A stretch of DNA of 64,000 nucleotides, taken from positions 8,458,267 to 8,522,266 of the forward strand of contig CM047808.1 of NCBI GenBank assembly GCA_026214975.1, given 5' to 3'. The stretch is from Gentiana macrophylla (Eukaryota; Streptophyta; Magnoliopsida; Gentianales; Gentianaceae). Position 1 is the first letter of the stretch. Each line of letters starts with the position of its first letter. Below the pieces are notes generated by a model, which had not been told where the DNA came from, ran no database searches, and saw nothing but the letters and a program-made list of their open reading frames with translations. Of the stretch, positions 34,431 through 46,736 are shown one piece after another. The position numbers were made by a program, and so were the translations under genes.

Positions 34431-37050
34431 ATGTATGTGGTGGATTGGAAAGCAACCTAAAGCAGAAACATGTTTGTTTGTCAAAAACAAGCGATCAACT
34501 ATTAGTTATGGCATAGAAGACTAAATCATCTAAATTTCAAGACCATCAACAAATTATCAAAGAACAAGTTAGTTGAAGGCCTGCCAGATATCACATTCAA
34601 GAAAGAAAGTCTATGTGATGCATATCAGAAAGGGAAACAAATCAAAAGTTCTTTCAAGTCAAAACCCTATCAATCAACAACAAGAATTCTACATATGTTG
34701 CATATGGACCTGTTTGGACCAGTCACACCAGTAAGTGTAAGTGGTAAGAAATACACCCTGGTAGTAGTGGATGACTACTCAAAATACACTTGGACCATCT
34801 TCATGAACAAGAAGAAAGAGACACTCAAAAAGCTACCAGATTTGTTAAGAAGACTTCAAAATGAGAAAGAACTGAAAATCATCAAGATCAGATCAGATAG
34901 AGGCACTGAATTTCTTAATGAAATTATCAGAACCTATTGTGAAGAAAATGGAGTACTGCATCAATTATTTGCAGCAGGAACCCCACAACAAAATGGTGTA
35001 GCAGAAAGAGGAAACAGAACTCTCAAAGAAGCAGTTAGAACAATGATTGCAGAAGCATGCTTACCAAAGAGATTTTGGGCTGAAGCAGCAAACACAGCAT
35101 GCCATACACAAAATAGATCAATTGATGGGAGTCAACTTTACGTGACTTTGGTGCATTGTTTACCCCCGTTTACCACATTTTCAGCACATTTTTGGGTGAA
35201 TTAGACCGTTTTCGGGGTGTTATCGTGAGCTCATGGCACGGGGAGTGAATCTGTCACTTTGATGGATTATTACCCCTTTTTGTTGATATTAACCCTATTC
35301 CCGAGCACTTTTACCCTCCGGATGGATGTTTTTGGTTGTTTATGATGTTGAAGGGTATTTGTGTCTCGAGGACCCGAGAGGTGATAATTGGTGGCAAAAG
35401 GCATGATCGAGGCAAGATGAGAGATCAAAAAGGAAGAAAAGTGAAGTTTTGGGGCAACAACACGTTTGAACCCCCCCAAACGTGCGTTTCAAGAGACACA
35501 AAGTGATTCAGAGTTCAAGCCCTCCAAACGCATGTTTGAAACTGCCCTAAACGCGCGTTCCAAGTATTCCGAACGCGCGTTTGAACCTTCTAAACGGGCA
35601 TTTTAGATGAAGAACAGTCAAGATCCTGCCCAGAAATGAAGCGAAACGCACGTTTGCACTAAGCCAAATGTGCTTTTGAAGATGTTAAACGCCAGTCTCA
35701 GCCCTCTAAACGTGCATTTGGAGCCAATTCCTGCAGATTCTCTCCCACCTATAAATACTCCCCCTTAGACTATTTCTTGGAAATCAATTATTCTCTTAGC
35801 AAAACTCTACCCATTTCTTAGCTCGATTTTTGTAATAGCTTAGAATACTTTCTCTTAGCTTGAATCAACACTATTCTAGCTTAATCTTTCCATTTCTTAG
35901 CTTAGATTTCTATTCCAAACACTAAGAGACCTCCTTTTAATTAGTTTTCTATTTTGTACTTTTTGGATCTAATCTCGAATTTCTGCAAATTAATGGTAAA
36001 TTTCTTCTTTCTTTTACTTGTTATGTCTTTCATTTACAGTTTCTTATGTGTTTTAACTAGTATAATGAGTAGCTAAACCCTTTTCATAGTCGAATCATGT
36101 GAAATTTAGTGAAATCACCCTTTGGGTGATGAAATTGGGAGTGTGTAGTGCTTTTTATTGTTGTATCTTGCATGTTTCATGTCTTAGAACTTGTTATAAC
36201 AAATTTGGGCTAGATTGATCACCTAGGTCAAAATAACACACATCACTCTAAAGAGTTGTTCAGATAGAGGGTTGTGGGAAAAGGGGTTCTAAGATCGCAG
36301 CGTAGACTCGGCTTAGTTGTTAAGCCTGAGCCCAATGCGAGGTTACTCGTTTTAACGTTTAAGCGGCTCTAGTGCATAACATGTCTTGCTAGTGAATCTT
36401 CTTTAGGGAAGGGTAGTTAACTTGGCATAAGGTGTTAGGAGAGAGTTGTTCAGACCTTAGCACCGGGATTAGGAGTACGCACCCATGAGATTGAATGCAA
36501 GAGTTCGTTTGTTTTGATGCACACTCCCGGTTTCGTCTATCCTTGGGGTTGAACTTAGCTATTTTGATCATGGTTCGGCTATGTCCCTTAATCTAACTTT
36601 AAAACCTAGTAGCTTAATCTTCTTTCTTTCTTTCTTTCTTATCTTTAAACTCGTTAGTAGGAATCATTTTAGTATCGTTGTAGTAAACAAATACTTTAAA
36701 AATATTGATCACCTAGACTAAGCATCACGTTCACTTTGGTACTTGCAAACACTTTTCCCTTGGGTTCGACCTCGTACTCTGTAGCTATTCTAGCAATCGA
36801 CCGGTACATCTGTTGCCGGTTAGAGAGTTAGTTTGCCACGGTTTGAGTCTTTATAAATTGTTTTTGTTGGGTGAATTTTAGCTCCGATCATCAATCATCA
36901 ACAAACATCATGGAAAAACTCCATATGAAATATGGAAAGGTAGAAAACCTAATATCTCATACTTACATATGTTTGGATCAAAATGTTTTGTTTTGAAGTA
37001 AATCAATTGCATGCCTTTGATGAAAAGGTCGATGAAGCAATCTTTATGGG
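34431..37050 (+). pseudogene. Copia integrase, split by solo LTR
   Basis: A pre-integrase zinc segment WHRRLNHLNFKTINKLSKNK starts near 34508; a Tyr stands where a zinc-ligand Cys is expected (CDAYQKGKQ). The core (34695-35122) shows HMDLFGP, RSDRGTEFLNE and GTPQQNGVAERGNRTLKEA, that is, the D,D(35)E triad. The frame breaks at 35122 where the solo LTR entered and resumes at 36896 with NKHHGKTPYEIWKGRKPN. Stops follow near 36998. Confidence 0.85.
35118..36895 (+). mobile_element. Solo LTR (Gypsy-type) nested in integrase
   Basis: The 1768-bp block 35123-36890 begins TGATGGGAG and ends CTCCGATCA, flanked by a perfect 5-bp repeat TCAAT (35118-35122 and 36891-36895). It contains a TATA box CTATAAATACTCCC (about 35750), repeated CAAACGCGCGTTTGAA-like palindromic words (35465-35720), and near its end TTGGGTTCGACCTCGTACTC, a sequence style common near the end of plant Ty3/Gypsy LTRs. 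No internal domain remains, so it is a solo LTR formed by LTR-LTR recombination. Orientation follows TATA position. Confidence 0.85.
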
Positions 37051-38110
37051 ATACTCAGGACACCAAAGACAAGGCATTCAGAGTACTCAACCAAAGAACA
37101 TTGGTGATTGAAGAATCAATACATGTAGTCTTTGATGAACCAAATACAAATGGTGAAATACTTCAAGAAAAAGAAAAAGAAGCAGCACAAAAACAAGTGT
37201 ATATGAACACAAAAGTACCAGCAACTATTCTGCATCACAATTTTGGAAATCAAGATGAGCCACAAGTCAATACAACAGAAGAAGCATCAGAACTTGAAGC
37301 TCATGCACAACATGAAATTACAGAAGCACCAAGTGAAGAACAACTTCAACCAGACCTAAATTGGCTAAGAGATCATCCTGAAGAACAAGTTATTGGAGAC
37401 ATTCACACAGGAGTAAGAACCAGAAGACAACTGGAGCATATGTTAACATGTTTCCTATCACAAGTAGAACCCAAGACAATAGATGATGCAATTCAAGATG
37501 CAGATTGGATCACAGCCATGCATGCAATAAGAACTAAATGAATTTGAAAGAAATGTAGTCTGGAAACTTGTTGACAGACCAGATATGGCCAACATTATTG
37601 GAACAAAATGGGTATTCAGAAACACGATGGATGAGCAAGGAATTGTTGTCAGAAACAAAAACAAGGCTAGTTGCAAAAGGCTATTCTCAAGCAGAAGGAA
37701 TAGATTATGATGAAATATTTGCACCAGTAGATATATTGGAGGCAATCAAACTTTTCCTAGTCTTTGCTGCACACAAAGATTTCAAAGTCTATCAAATGGA
37801 TGTCAAGAGTGCATTTCTGAATGGACTTTTGGAAGAAGAAGTATATGTGGAACAACCCCCTGGTTTCAACCTTAGAGGAAAGGAAGACAAAGTATACAAA
37901 CTAAAGAAAGCTCTTTATGGACTCAAACAGGCACCCAGAGCCTGGTATGAAACACTATCACAGTTTCTGATCAAGAATGGTTTCAACAAGGGAACTATTG
38001 ATAAGACTCTATTTAAACTAGAGGAAGGAATAAGCACATTGCTAGTACAAATCTATGTTGACGACATCATCTTTGATCAGAGGATGAAAAGTTATGTGAA
38101 AAATTTGCAA
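37051..38110 (+). pseudogene. Copia integrase C-terminus and reverse transcriptase
   Basis: The linker (37011-37541, acidic, with frameshift relics) leads into RT at about 37610. Open segment 37568-38119 shows [55 protein letters not shown] and the catalytic YVDDI (about 38055). All three RT aspartates are present, but the frame is broken on both sides. Confidence 0.85.
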
Positions 38111-39001
38111 ATCCGATGAAGAGCAAATTTCAAATGAGCATGATGGGAGAATTAAATTATTTCCTTGGCCTTCAAGTAAAGCAAATGAAGGATGGCATTT
38201 TCATTAGTCAAGCCAAGTATACAAAAGACTTAATACACAAGTATGGTATGGATACAAGTGGCACAGCTGATACACCAATGTGTGCAAGAGTCATTCTTGG
38301 AAAAGATGAAAGCTGGAAAGGATGTTGATCGAGAAAATGTATAGAGGAATCATTGGATCCCTACTATACTTAATCGCAAGGCACTGATATAACTTTGCAA
38401 GTAGGAGTGTGTGCAAGATTTCAAGCTCAACCAAAAGAATCACATCTTCTAGCAGCTAAAAGAATAATCAAATACTTGAAAAACACTATCAATGTAGGAA
38501 TTTGGTATCCAAAAGATGGAGGATTCAAATTGATATCATATTCGAGACTCGACTATCTTTGGATGCAAAATAGATAGAAAAAGCACATCCTGGAACTTGT
38601 CAAATGCTAGGCAAGCAGACTAGTTTCATGGTTTAGCAAAAGCAAAACTCCATATCTACTTCAACAAAGCAGAACGCAATATATAGCAAGAGGCGGTTGT
38701 TGTGCACAAGTACTTTGGATCGAGACAACGACTAAGGGACTATGGAGTGGAGGAGAAAACAATTCCAATCATGTGTGACAACACAAGTGCAATATCTATC
38801 ACTGAAAATCCAGGGTTGCACTCAAGAACAAAACACATTGATGTGAGACATCACTTCATCGAGAGATCATGTTGAAAAGGAGATGTCATTCTAAAATACA
38901 TACCCATCGAAGATCAATTGGCTGACATCTTCACTAAACCACTCAGTCATGAAAGGTTTAGCATGTTGAGAACTAAGTTAGGAATGATTGAAATCGACTA
39001 A
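38111..39001 (+). pseudogene. Copia RT connection and RNase H
   Basis: From 38116 KSKFQMSMMGELNYFLGLQV continues the connection. After several stops comes the RNase H, with CDNTSAISITENPGLHSRTK then HIDVRHHFIE (about 38776-38870) and ending DIFTKPLSHERFSMLRTKLG before TAA/TAG near 38999. Stops at 38328, 38575 and 38874 disable it. Confidence 0.8.
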
Positions 39002-39622
39002 AAACCAAAGAGCGGCTAACTGGAGTAATCGGCTAAGTAACTTTATCAGCTGTTTAAACCTTTGCCATTACAGGAGATGTAGCAGGTAAGGCACTGGTAC
39101 TCGGCGAATTTAACTTCACTGATTGTTAGGAACAATCAAATAAAGCAGCTCAGTGAAAGAATCACCACACCGGCTAAGTGGCCAGCCAAGGCACTTCACC
39201 GAAATAAAGATTGGAATCATGGGTAAATTAAAGTGTGAACATAATCTACTTTTAGACACGTTGAGAACAAGGGAGTTATGGAAGATTATTCTGTGGATGA
39301 TTACACACGTGGAGATCAATTTATAATTATGGAGGTAATTATATTATTCTTTTCGAATTACAAACGCCTCGATTCCCGGGCTCTATCATTACTTACCACA
39401 ATCCACTCCCCCACTTCACTCGAATATCGCGATTTACATACACAAAATCACGCCATTATGTCATAAAATCCTTCCATATTCAAACCACGTTCACACTACC
39501 CAAATCATCCTATATAAACTACACTTAAAAATTTTCAGAAATCTTTACACTCTTTTGCAAAATTACAAGCCCTACTTTTGACTCTCTCTGAAAACTCAAA
39601 GTATTTTTCTCCAAAATTATCT

Positions 39623-41687
39623 ATGGCTTCATCTTCCACAATCTCTCCCACTGAAAAATTCTACGAGAAATCCATCATCACTGGCTCGTTTTTCAAACCT
39701 GAACACTATCTCTCTTTTTGTGACAATGATGCAAAAGCTCAACGCTTGGTTGACTGCTGTTCAAATCTGGGGTTAATGACATTCCTAAACCCCTCAATCA
39801 CTGGAATCTGCTATGAAAATCTGATTGCATTTTGGAAAAATGCCAAGTTTATGCCCAGCACAAAGAAGACTGAGATCGATTGCATAAAAAGTTCAATATT
39901 TGGGAAAGAGATAGTCATAACGCCTGGTCTTCTCAATAGGTTCCTACAACTACCAATGATAGGTCCAGCGAATGTAAAGTTTGTGAAGATTGACATCACG
40001 AAATTTTGGGCTGAGATAGCCAAAAACCCCAAGAAAAACAGCAAAACATACAATCTCCCTAGATCAACGCTAAACTTCCATTTGCTGAATTTGCACCGGT
40101 CATCACCAAGAATATTGAAGGAAGAAAATGGTCAATGGAAAACTTAACTGAGTTGCAGATCAAATTGATGGCTATTATCTACGAAGGTACCAAATTTGAC
40201 TAGGCAACTTTTGTATTCAATAGATTGAAGGATCAGATTCAAAAGGAAATTGACCTAACAATCACAGCACCAAGCAAGGGTTTGCAGAAGAAAGGTGATT
40301 TCTGGGAGAGGAAATCATATGGGTTCCGTCTTCAACACCTGTTTGACACATTGAAAGTGAAACCCATAAATCTGCAGGTCCCACACAAGTCTAAGACAAT
40401 GTTTACCTACATCAAGGCATCCATGAAACCCAAACCCATTGCTGGGAACAAAAGAAAACAACCGAAAAGCAAGATCAGGTGTGGGACGAAGAACCCAGAT
40501 CCCGTAAGGCGCAAGAGAACACCACTATGCCTGGCACCAAAGAACTTGGATGAACTGTGACAATCGGTGATGACATAGCAACAGAAGAAGACAAGCAGCA
40601 AGAGGAAATCACCTACCTAGAGGAAGGTGAGGAAGGATATAGAATCACCTCATCTGAGGAAGAGGAGATAGTTGAGGAAGAAGCTGAGTCAGAAGATGAA
40701 CACTCAGAAAGTGACCATCTTGAAGAAAATCAAGAAAACATGGAGATTTCTGATGATGAACTGACACCTCAAGAAGTGCTTTTCAAAAGCATTGGCAAAG
40801 TTGACGAACAGCTAAGTGAGCCAGCTGATAAAGTGCACTCAGCCGAACCTGTCAACTCCCCCACTATTGCACAAGGGGAAACACCAGCAGAAGAAGATGT
40901 CAAAGCAAGCACTCCTCCGCAACCTCTCAATGACACTAAGGTTGAAGAGGAACAAGAGGAAGGACAAGAAAAGGAAGAAGAAAGAGAAAAGGAGACAGAA
41001 GGTGAGCAAGAAGAGAAGGAAGAGGAAAAGGATGAGGAGAACAACGAGAAAGAGGAAGATAGAGATGAAGAGGAGGTCAATGTGGAACCAGAGGAAATTA
41101 ATCCAGAGAGAATCTTCAATCTGGACATTCAACCTCTTATTGTGGACATGGAAAGGCAATATCACAGCAGGCAAAACCTGAAGTATGCCTTAAGGAGTGC
41201 TGCAACCTCCTTCAACCACAAGATTGAGGCCCTCATCAATCATATAATGATCCAAGATGAGGTCATGGAAAGACAAGGAAACCTGCTATGCAACTTACAG
41301 CAACTCATTCCTCACCATGTCCAAACCAATCTTGAGTTTCATGCTGAAACTATTGACAACAATCTTAAGCCCCTGGTGGACACCCTCAATGCTCACACTC
41401 ATCAAATTCAGCATCTGGATGAGATAATGGATCATTCTGGCAAACAACTTGATCTTCTACTCAAAGTTGGTGAGGCAAACAACAAGATACTGGAAAGAAG
41501 GTATGGTCCTCTCCCTGAGTCTGACGCAGCAACGGCAAATCTTGAAGCACTCTTTGGTGCTGCCAAAAAGGGGGAAGGAAGCTCAAAGCTTGAAAGCTCC
41601 AGAGAAAAGAAGGCAAGCCCAACAGAAAAGGGCATGAAGGGCAGCAAAGGCAAAGGCATCAGGTTTGAAGAAAAGTTGAAGAAGTAG
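39623..41687 (+). pseudogene. Env-like / plant-transposon-protein ORF
   Basis: An extra ORF after pol, in the place where Sireviruses carry an env-like gene. The first part 39623-40147 (start MASSSTISPTEKFYEKSIIT) resembles the putative plant transposon protein domain (GLMTFLNPSITGICYENLIA, FGKEIVITPGLLNRFLQLP). A frameshift near 40090 and a stop at 40201-40203 split it from the next part (40204-40560). The last open segment 40557-41687 (376 codons) is a long Glu/Lys-rich, predicted coiled-coil region. No convincing signal peptide or membrane span was seen; function of these ORFs is unknown. Confidence 0.65.
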
Positions 41688-41875
41688 ACCTTATATTTGA
41701 ACTATTTCTATTTGCTTGCCTTTGTCTTTGAACTTTGAATAAAAAGATGCAATATCTTATTGCCTTATGATGGATGAATAAAATTATTGATTTTTGTTCT
41801 GTTGATTATCATGAAAAATTGGTTTACTTATGTTCAGGCTTATGAGGGTTTTGGCATCATCAAAAAGGGGGAAAT

Positions 41876-43291
41876 TGTTAGGAACATTTTATTATGTTTT
41901 GATGATGGCCATACTAGCTGTTATAGCAAGCCTGAAATAAGTTAGAAATTCTCTATATAAGTCTTTACTTAGAGTCTGACATATTGTATAAGTTAAGTCA
42001 GACAAGTATTGTACTAGTTGGTAGGACGGCAAAGTAAAGCAGACATTCGGCAGAGTGAGGCCAGCCAAGCACCAGCAGAGAAGCAGTGAAGACTTAATGG
42101 TATAACTTATAACCAAGGAAGTCTGTAATGACCTTGGATAAGTCTAAGTATGTTTCAAGTGATGAAATTCAATGTTCAAATATGGTGTACACTGATCTCA
42201 CCCAAATCAATGATCAGTGAAGTACAAAGATTCTCTTTAAAACAGAAGTGATGAAGGAAACAGTGAATCGGCAGAGTAAACTGACTTTCGGCAAAGTGAA
42301 GGCAATAACGGTGAAGGAAGATCTAAACGGCAAAGTCAGATGGATCACTCGACCGTTCAAAGAACGGCGAAGTAATCCTTATCAGAACAGAATTGAAAAA
42401 TGATGAAGATTCAGAGGATCATGCATTTAATGCACAATCACTAGAGGATCAATCAATGACGGATTTTCTGCTATACATTTGAAGGAAAAATCCGATCACT
42501 GAAATCAAGGAGAATATAATTAAGGGGGAATCAAGAATAAAATCAAAGATTATTCCCCTCATAAATATAGCCAACGGACGAAATTTCAAATCAAGGATAC
42601 TCAAGGCTATAAATAGAAGGCATTGCAGATAAAAATAACGATCAGAAAAAGAAAATCAAGCAGAAACTCTGTCAAATTGAAAAGTCTTCTCTCTGAACTT
42701 ACAAGGTTTTATCTAGAGATCAACCCAGACACCAGAACTACAATTTTAAATCCACCACTGGGATTGACCAATCAAGTTTGTGAATCTCATTCACCAAAAA
42801 CTGAAGCAACTGAATCAGAAGTCATCTGAGAAGGAGTTGTGCTTGTGATAGCTGTTGAAGTATTTGATCTCAAGGAGCAGTGAAACAGACTGAATCACTG
42901 AAGCCGTTGCAGTCAAGGAGTGATAGTCTTGTAGATTGTGAAATTTGGGAAGCCAAGGACAATCATACTATTGTATTTGTGAAAACAATAGTGAATTCCT
43001 CCAATCATCACAGGAGAAGAGTGGATTAAGGGATTACACCACCTTGAACCACTATAAGCCTTGTGTCAATTTACTTTCTGCAATTTACTTCACTGCATTC
43101 ATTTAAATTACCTAGATTATAATCTATATATGTGACTGTTTAAATTACTTTGAAACAACATAGTAAGAAGGGACTTATCCGCTGCCCAAAAGCTTTTAAA
43201 CACAAGAAAAGTTTTTGAAACTCCACTATAGTTATTCACCCCCCTCCCCCTCCCCCTCTGACTATAGTTTTACCCTTCTCTGGGACCAACA
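41876..43291 (+). repeat. 3' LTR of Sirevirus-like element
   Basis: 1416 bp, same termini as the 5' LTR. A C-rich stretch near 43240-43258 (CCCCCTCCCCCTCCCCCT type) is longer than in the 5' LTR. Confidence 0.9.
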
Positions 43292-43616
43292 GAAACGGCA
43301 TCAGATCTGAAATTTTTTGAATAGAAAAGAGAAAAAACAGAAAGAGAAAGGAGAAAAAGAAGCGATTTTAACACAAAAGAAGCCGGCACCGGCGCCTTTC
43401 GGCGGCCGGCGCCGGAAAAAGGTGATTCTTGAGAATGAAGGGGCGGATGTTTAGAGAGAAGGTAGAGCAAAAGTTTTTAGAGAAAAGTATCCCATTCTTT
43501 TTTCTAATGTTGATAATGTTTCAAATTCGTCTTTATATACCTCACTTAAACAACATTGAAAAGACAAATATGGGTGTTTATGGCAACTCCATCATTTAAA
43601 TTGGAACAAATGGAGA
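43292..43616. other. Flank of Sirevirus-like insertion with GC-rich palindrome
   Basis: Purine-rich sequence containing GC-rich inverted words at 43383-43416 (GCCGGCACCGGCGCC and GGCCGGCGCCGG around a 6-7 base loop). It appears to be the continuation of the element at 28800-29605 that the Copia element interrupted. No gene. Confidence 0.5.
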
Positions 43617-43622
43617 GTATCT

Positions 43623-43872
43623 TTCCGTTTCAAAATAAATGATGTAGTTATAAAAAAAATATTTATTCTAGTTTATCTGATGCAGTAACATTTTCAAACC
43701 AGAAGTTCCATTTTTTCTACATCTAGCTACCCATATTTGTTAAACAGCGAGAGGATAAAAACAACACCGTATTAATTATAGTCTAGAAGTTTTCTTTAAT
43801 TATTTTGGTATTCAAATTAAAACATTAATTTACCTTTATAATTGTCGAGTGTATCATTTATTTTGAAACAAC
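43623..43872. mobile_element. Probable MITE upstream of RING copy 2
   Basis: Left end TCCGTTTCAAAATAAATGAT and right end ATCATTTATTTTGAAACA are inverted copies. About 250 bp, AT-rich, of the 'CTCCGTTTCAAAATA' Stowaway-like type. Target duplication not resolved. Confidence 0.65.
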
Positions 43873-44155
43873 AGCCCCAACTAGCACAACTATTTTAACT
43901 TGATACATTGAGAATTCAAAACCTACGAATTAGTAGTCATTTCATAAAAGGTCAAATGCCATTTACTTCTCGTCTTCGATAAAATCAATATTGTAAGGTT
44001 GATAGAGTTCTTGAAATTCTTTCCTTCCAAAAACTAATTAACTAAAGCCTTGTTTTTCTTGAAAAAAAAAAAAAAAAAAAAAAAAAGTTCAGATTTGTTT
44101 CTTTATGACTATAAGAATGATGCCTACCTGCATATATAATGATTTTTTAATAAAA
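43873..44155. other. Upstream region of RING copy 2
   Basis: Matches the upstream region of RING copy 3 (AAAACCTACGAATTAGTAGTC near AAAACCTACAAATTAGTTGC at 48968). Contains a run of 26 A at 44061-44086. Confidence 0.6.
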
Positions 44156-44578
44156 ATGGGATTGGAAATATTCATCTCTGTGGTGGGACTGATAATGGGA
44201 ATATCTATTTTGGTGTTGATCCATGCATGCATAAAGAATAGAGCATCAAGAAGAGCCAACTTGAACAATGAGGGGCCCACCATTATAATTGAAGGAAGAA
44301 GTTCACGAATGTCACAAGAAGATATAAAGAAGCTACCTTGCTTTGATTATAACATGGTTGATGATCAAGAATTAGGAGGAGAAGAAAACAGACCATTGGA
44401 TTGTGCTGTTTGTTTGGAGAATTTCAAGGTAGGTGATAAGTGTAGGCTTTTACCTAAGTGAAATCATAGTTTTCATAGTGAATGTATTGATTCTTGGCTT
44501 TTGAAAACAGGGTTTTGTCCTATTTGTAGAGCTGATGTTGTTAATAATCATCTCCCACTAGAGAACTTACTATCTTAG
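44156..44578 (+). pseudogene. RING-H2 ATL-like pseudogene (copy 2)
   Basis: Paralogue of 22561-23034 and 49229-49660, aligned from MGLEIFISVV. The membrane segment (about 4-26), the DIKKLPCFDYN block and the first half of the RING (LDCAVCLENFKVGDKCRLLP) are intact. Codon 102 (44459-44461) is TGA where both sisters have TGT, the third zinc-ligand cysteine. Downstream the frame remains open (NHSFHSECIDSWLLKTGFCP and on) to TAG at 44576-44578. So this single nonsense change appears to be the only inactivating mutation, implying recent loss. A truncated 101-residue anchor protein without E3 activity could still be made. Confidence 0.9.
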
Positions 44579-44824
44579 AGCAAAATTAAACAACAATTGA
44601 TTCACTTTGTTCAAGTTGTTAGAATTTACAAATGTTGTGTCAGATTTAGATGGATATATATGTATGTCTGACTGTAATTTAAGGTTCCTTTCTTTGAATT
44701 ATGCATGGAACTGTGGAATCTCTTGGCAAATGATGATTAATTTAGACATAACGAGTGATGAAATATACTTTTGTTAATTTGATTTTGATGAGTATAGATA
44801 ATGATCATTGGGTTCTCTATCATG
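44579..44824. other. 3' flank of RING copy 2
   Basis: Conserved with 23035-23280 up to about TCTATCATG at 44824, where similarity ends abruptly and LINE sequence begins. Confidence 0.7.
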
Positions 44825-46736
44825 TCATCACACCAACCGGCAAACAATTATGAAGCCCACTCCAGAGAAACTGATTAACCCTCGGCCTAACATGTAGGCT
44901 CCAAACACGCCACCAAAGGCGGTCAAGCAAAGATGAGTAGGCTAAAACAACAGCTATGCGTGATGCAACTGGGTGGCTAGTCGATTGCCAACTCGAACTG
45001 AGTACTGGCCTTTCTGATCAAAGTGTCAAATAATAGCATCCTTGTGACTCCCAACGGGAAGAGGAATACTTAATATTTCTTGGGCCTCATGTGGATAGAA
45101 TGAATAAAAAACCGACTCCCCTTTCCACGAATGCGTAGGGACGTCTATATATTAGAGGCGCAACTGTCATATCCTGGGGCAAAAAGGTATAGCTCACACA
45201 AAATGAACAAGGAAAAGAGAGCCAAGCATCCAAGTAGACTCTTCCTTATCAGCGAACCATTCCCACGTGCCAACACATCCCCCGAACCAAGAGGTCCCTA
45301 CCCTTCAAAAGGTTCTACAAAATGAAGGAAGGCTTAGGCAGAATACCCGCAACTAAGATATTCCCACCACTAAAATACTTTGCATGCAAAACCCGACTCA
45401 CCAACGAGGTTGGTAACTTGAAAATCCCCAGCACCTACTTAGTGATAAGAGCCAAATTAAAGCAATTAAGATCTCAAAACACAAGGCCTCTAAGATTCTT
45501 TAGTATAGTACATTGGTCCCACCGCTTCCAATGAATTTTGTGCCGCTCCTCAATGCTTCCCCAAAAGAACTCATGGATAAGTCAATAAATAATATTAATA
45601 ATGAAGGACGGGATTTTGACACACTGCATCACATAAGTAGGAATGGCCTGATGTATCTTTAATAAGAATCTCCTTGCCAGCCGACAATAAGAATTTCTCC
45701 TTCAACCACTCATTTTCTTCCATACTCTATCCTTAAGATACACAAAGACCTAGTTCTTCCTTTTTCCAATCATAAAGGGTAGACCTAGATATTTCCTAGT
45801 CTCCACTCCAAAAGGAACATTTAGGATTCCCAACACTCCCCCTTATCCACCACAACAACATCTTTACTGAAGTATATAATAGATTTATGCCGGTTAATCA
45901 TCTGACCGGAAAGGAGTCCGTAATGAGATAAGATATTCTTCATTAATTGCATTGGCCCCCTCAGCATTGGCCTAAAAAAAATAAGAGACTATCATCCGTG
46001 AAGAAAAGATGGGATGCTTGTACTTAATGCTTTCGATCAAAACTAACACCATCCAAGTTACCCTCGTGAACCGCCTAATTAATAAGCGCACTAAGTCCAT
46101 CCGCATAGATAATAAATAGGAAAGACGAGAGCGGATCACCTTGGCGGATACCCCGTGTAGGCTAGAACCGCCTGGTGGGCTTCCCATTATAGTAAGAGCC
46201 TGAAAAGATACGTGGTGACAAAACGACCAGGGAAATGCATAGCATGCATGACATCGCATTGATAATTCCATTCAACTCTGTCAAAAGCATTTGCTATATC
46301 CAGATTGAGCGCCGCATGACGGTCACAACCTTCCATACCCGCATTCAAAGAAGGAAAGGTTTCAGAAGCCGTGATTGCATTATCAGTAATAAGACGCCCC
46401 GAAACGAAAGCACTCTGGTTCCCTGAGATAACTAAGCTAATGACCAACTTCAAACGATTGACCAACACTCGGGAGATCAATTTATAAAGTGAATTGCAAT
46501 TGCATAAACTAATAGGGCGATAATCGGACAACCGGTAAGGCTTTTTACCTTAGGAAGTAGAGCAGTGGGGGTCTCATTAAGCGCTGAAATATCCACAATA
46601 GTCTTCCAACATTTTGTCATAAATATCAAATGCATTTCATCCGGACCATGTGACTTGCGCCCCGACAGTTGTGACAAAGCTTGCATGACCGCCTCCTCCA
46701 CAAAGGGTTGCTCCAGCCCAGCTGCATCTTCAGCTG
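44825..46736 (-). pseudogene. LINE ORF2 block B (RT to zf-RVT)
   Basis: Minus strand, L1-type. From the high-coordinate end: LEQPFVEEAVMQALSQLSGR then KSHGPDEMHLIFM (46733-46620, the start of RT), YRPISLCNCNSLYKLISRVL and NQSAFVSGRLITDN (46520-46380), a GIRQGDPLSSFLFIIYADGL block (about 46160-46100) and SHLFFTDDSLLFF with TDD at the active site (about 45990). More degenerate RT and zf-RVT sequence continues to 44825. No poly(A) tail is present, so the 3' end is cut off. Frameshifted and dead. It belongs to a different LINE family from 5641-6490. See block A at 48236-48620. Confidence 0.8.

Larger units (their letters stand above)
29610..43291 (+). mobile_element. Sirevirus-like Copia retrotransposon, nested
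   Basis: A 13.7-kb element with near-identical LTRs (29610-30988 and 41876-43291), both starting TGTTAGGAACA and ending CTGGGACCAACA. It has a tRNA-Met primer site at 30991-31002 and a purine tract AAAAAGGGGGAAAT before the 3' LTR. The flanks are AAAAC (left) and GAAAC (right), a 5-bp duplication with one mismatch. Domain order gag, protease, integrase, RT, RNase H is Copia; long LTRs and an extra ORF after RNase H point to the Sirevirus/Maximus lineage. All coding parts carry stops or frameshifts. Two later insertions sit inside: a MITE (31671-32495) and a solo LTR (35123-36890). Confidence 0.9.

Noticed and set aside
40769..41181. Long antisense and +1 frames over the acidic ORF
   Set aside because: They are shadows of the Glu/Lys-rich coding sequence (Ser-rich or Phe/Leu-rich on the other frames).
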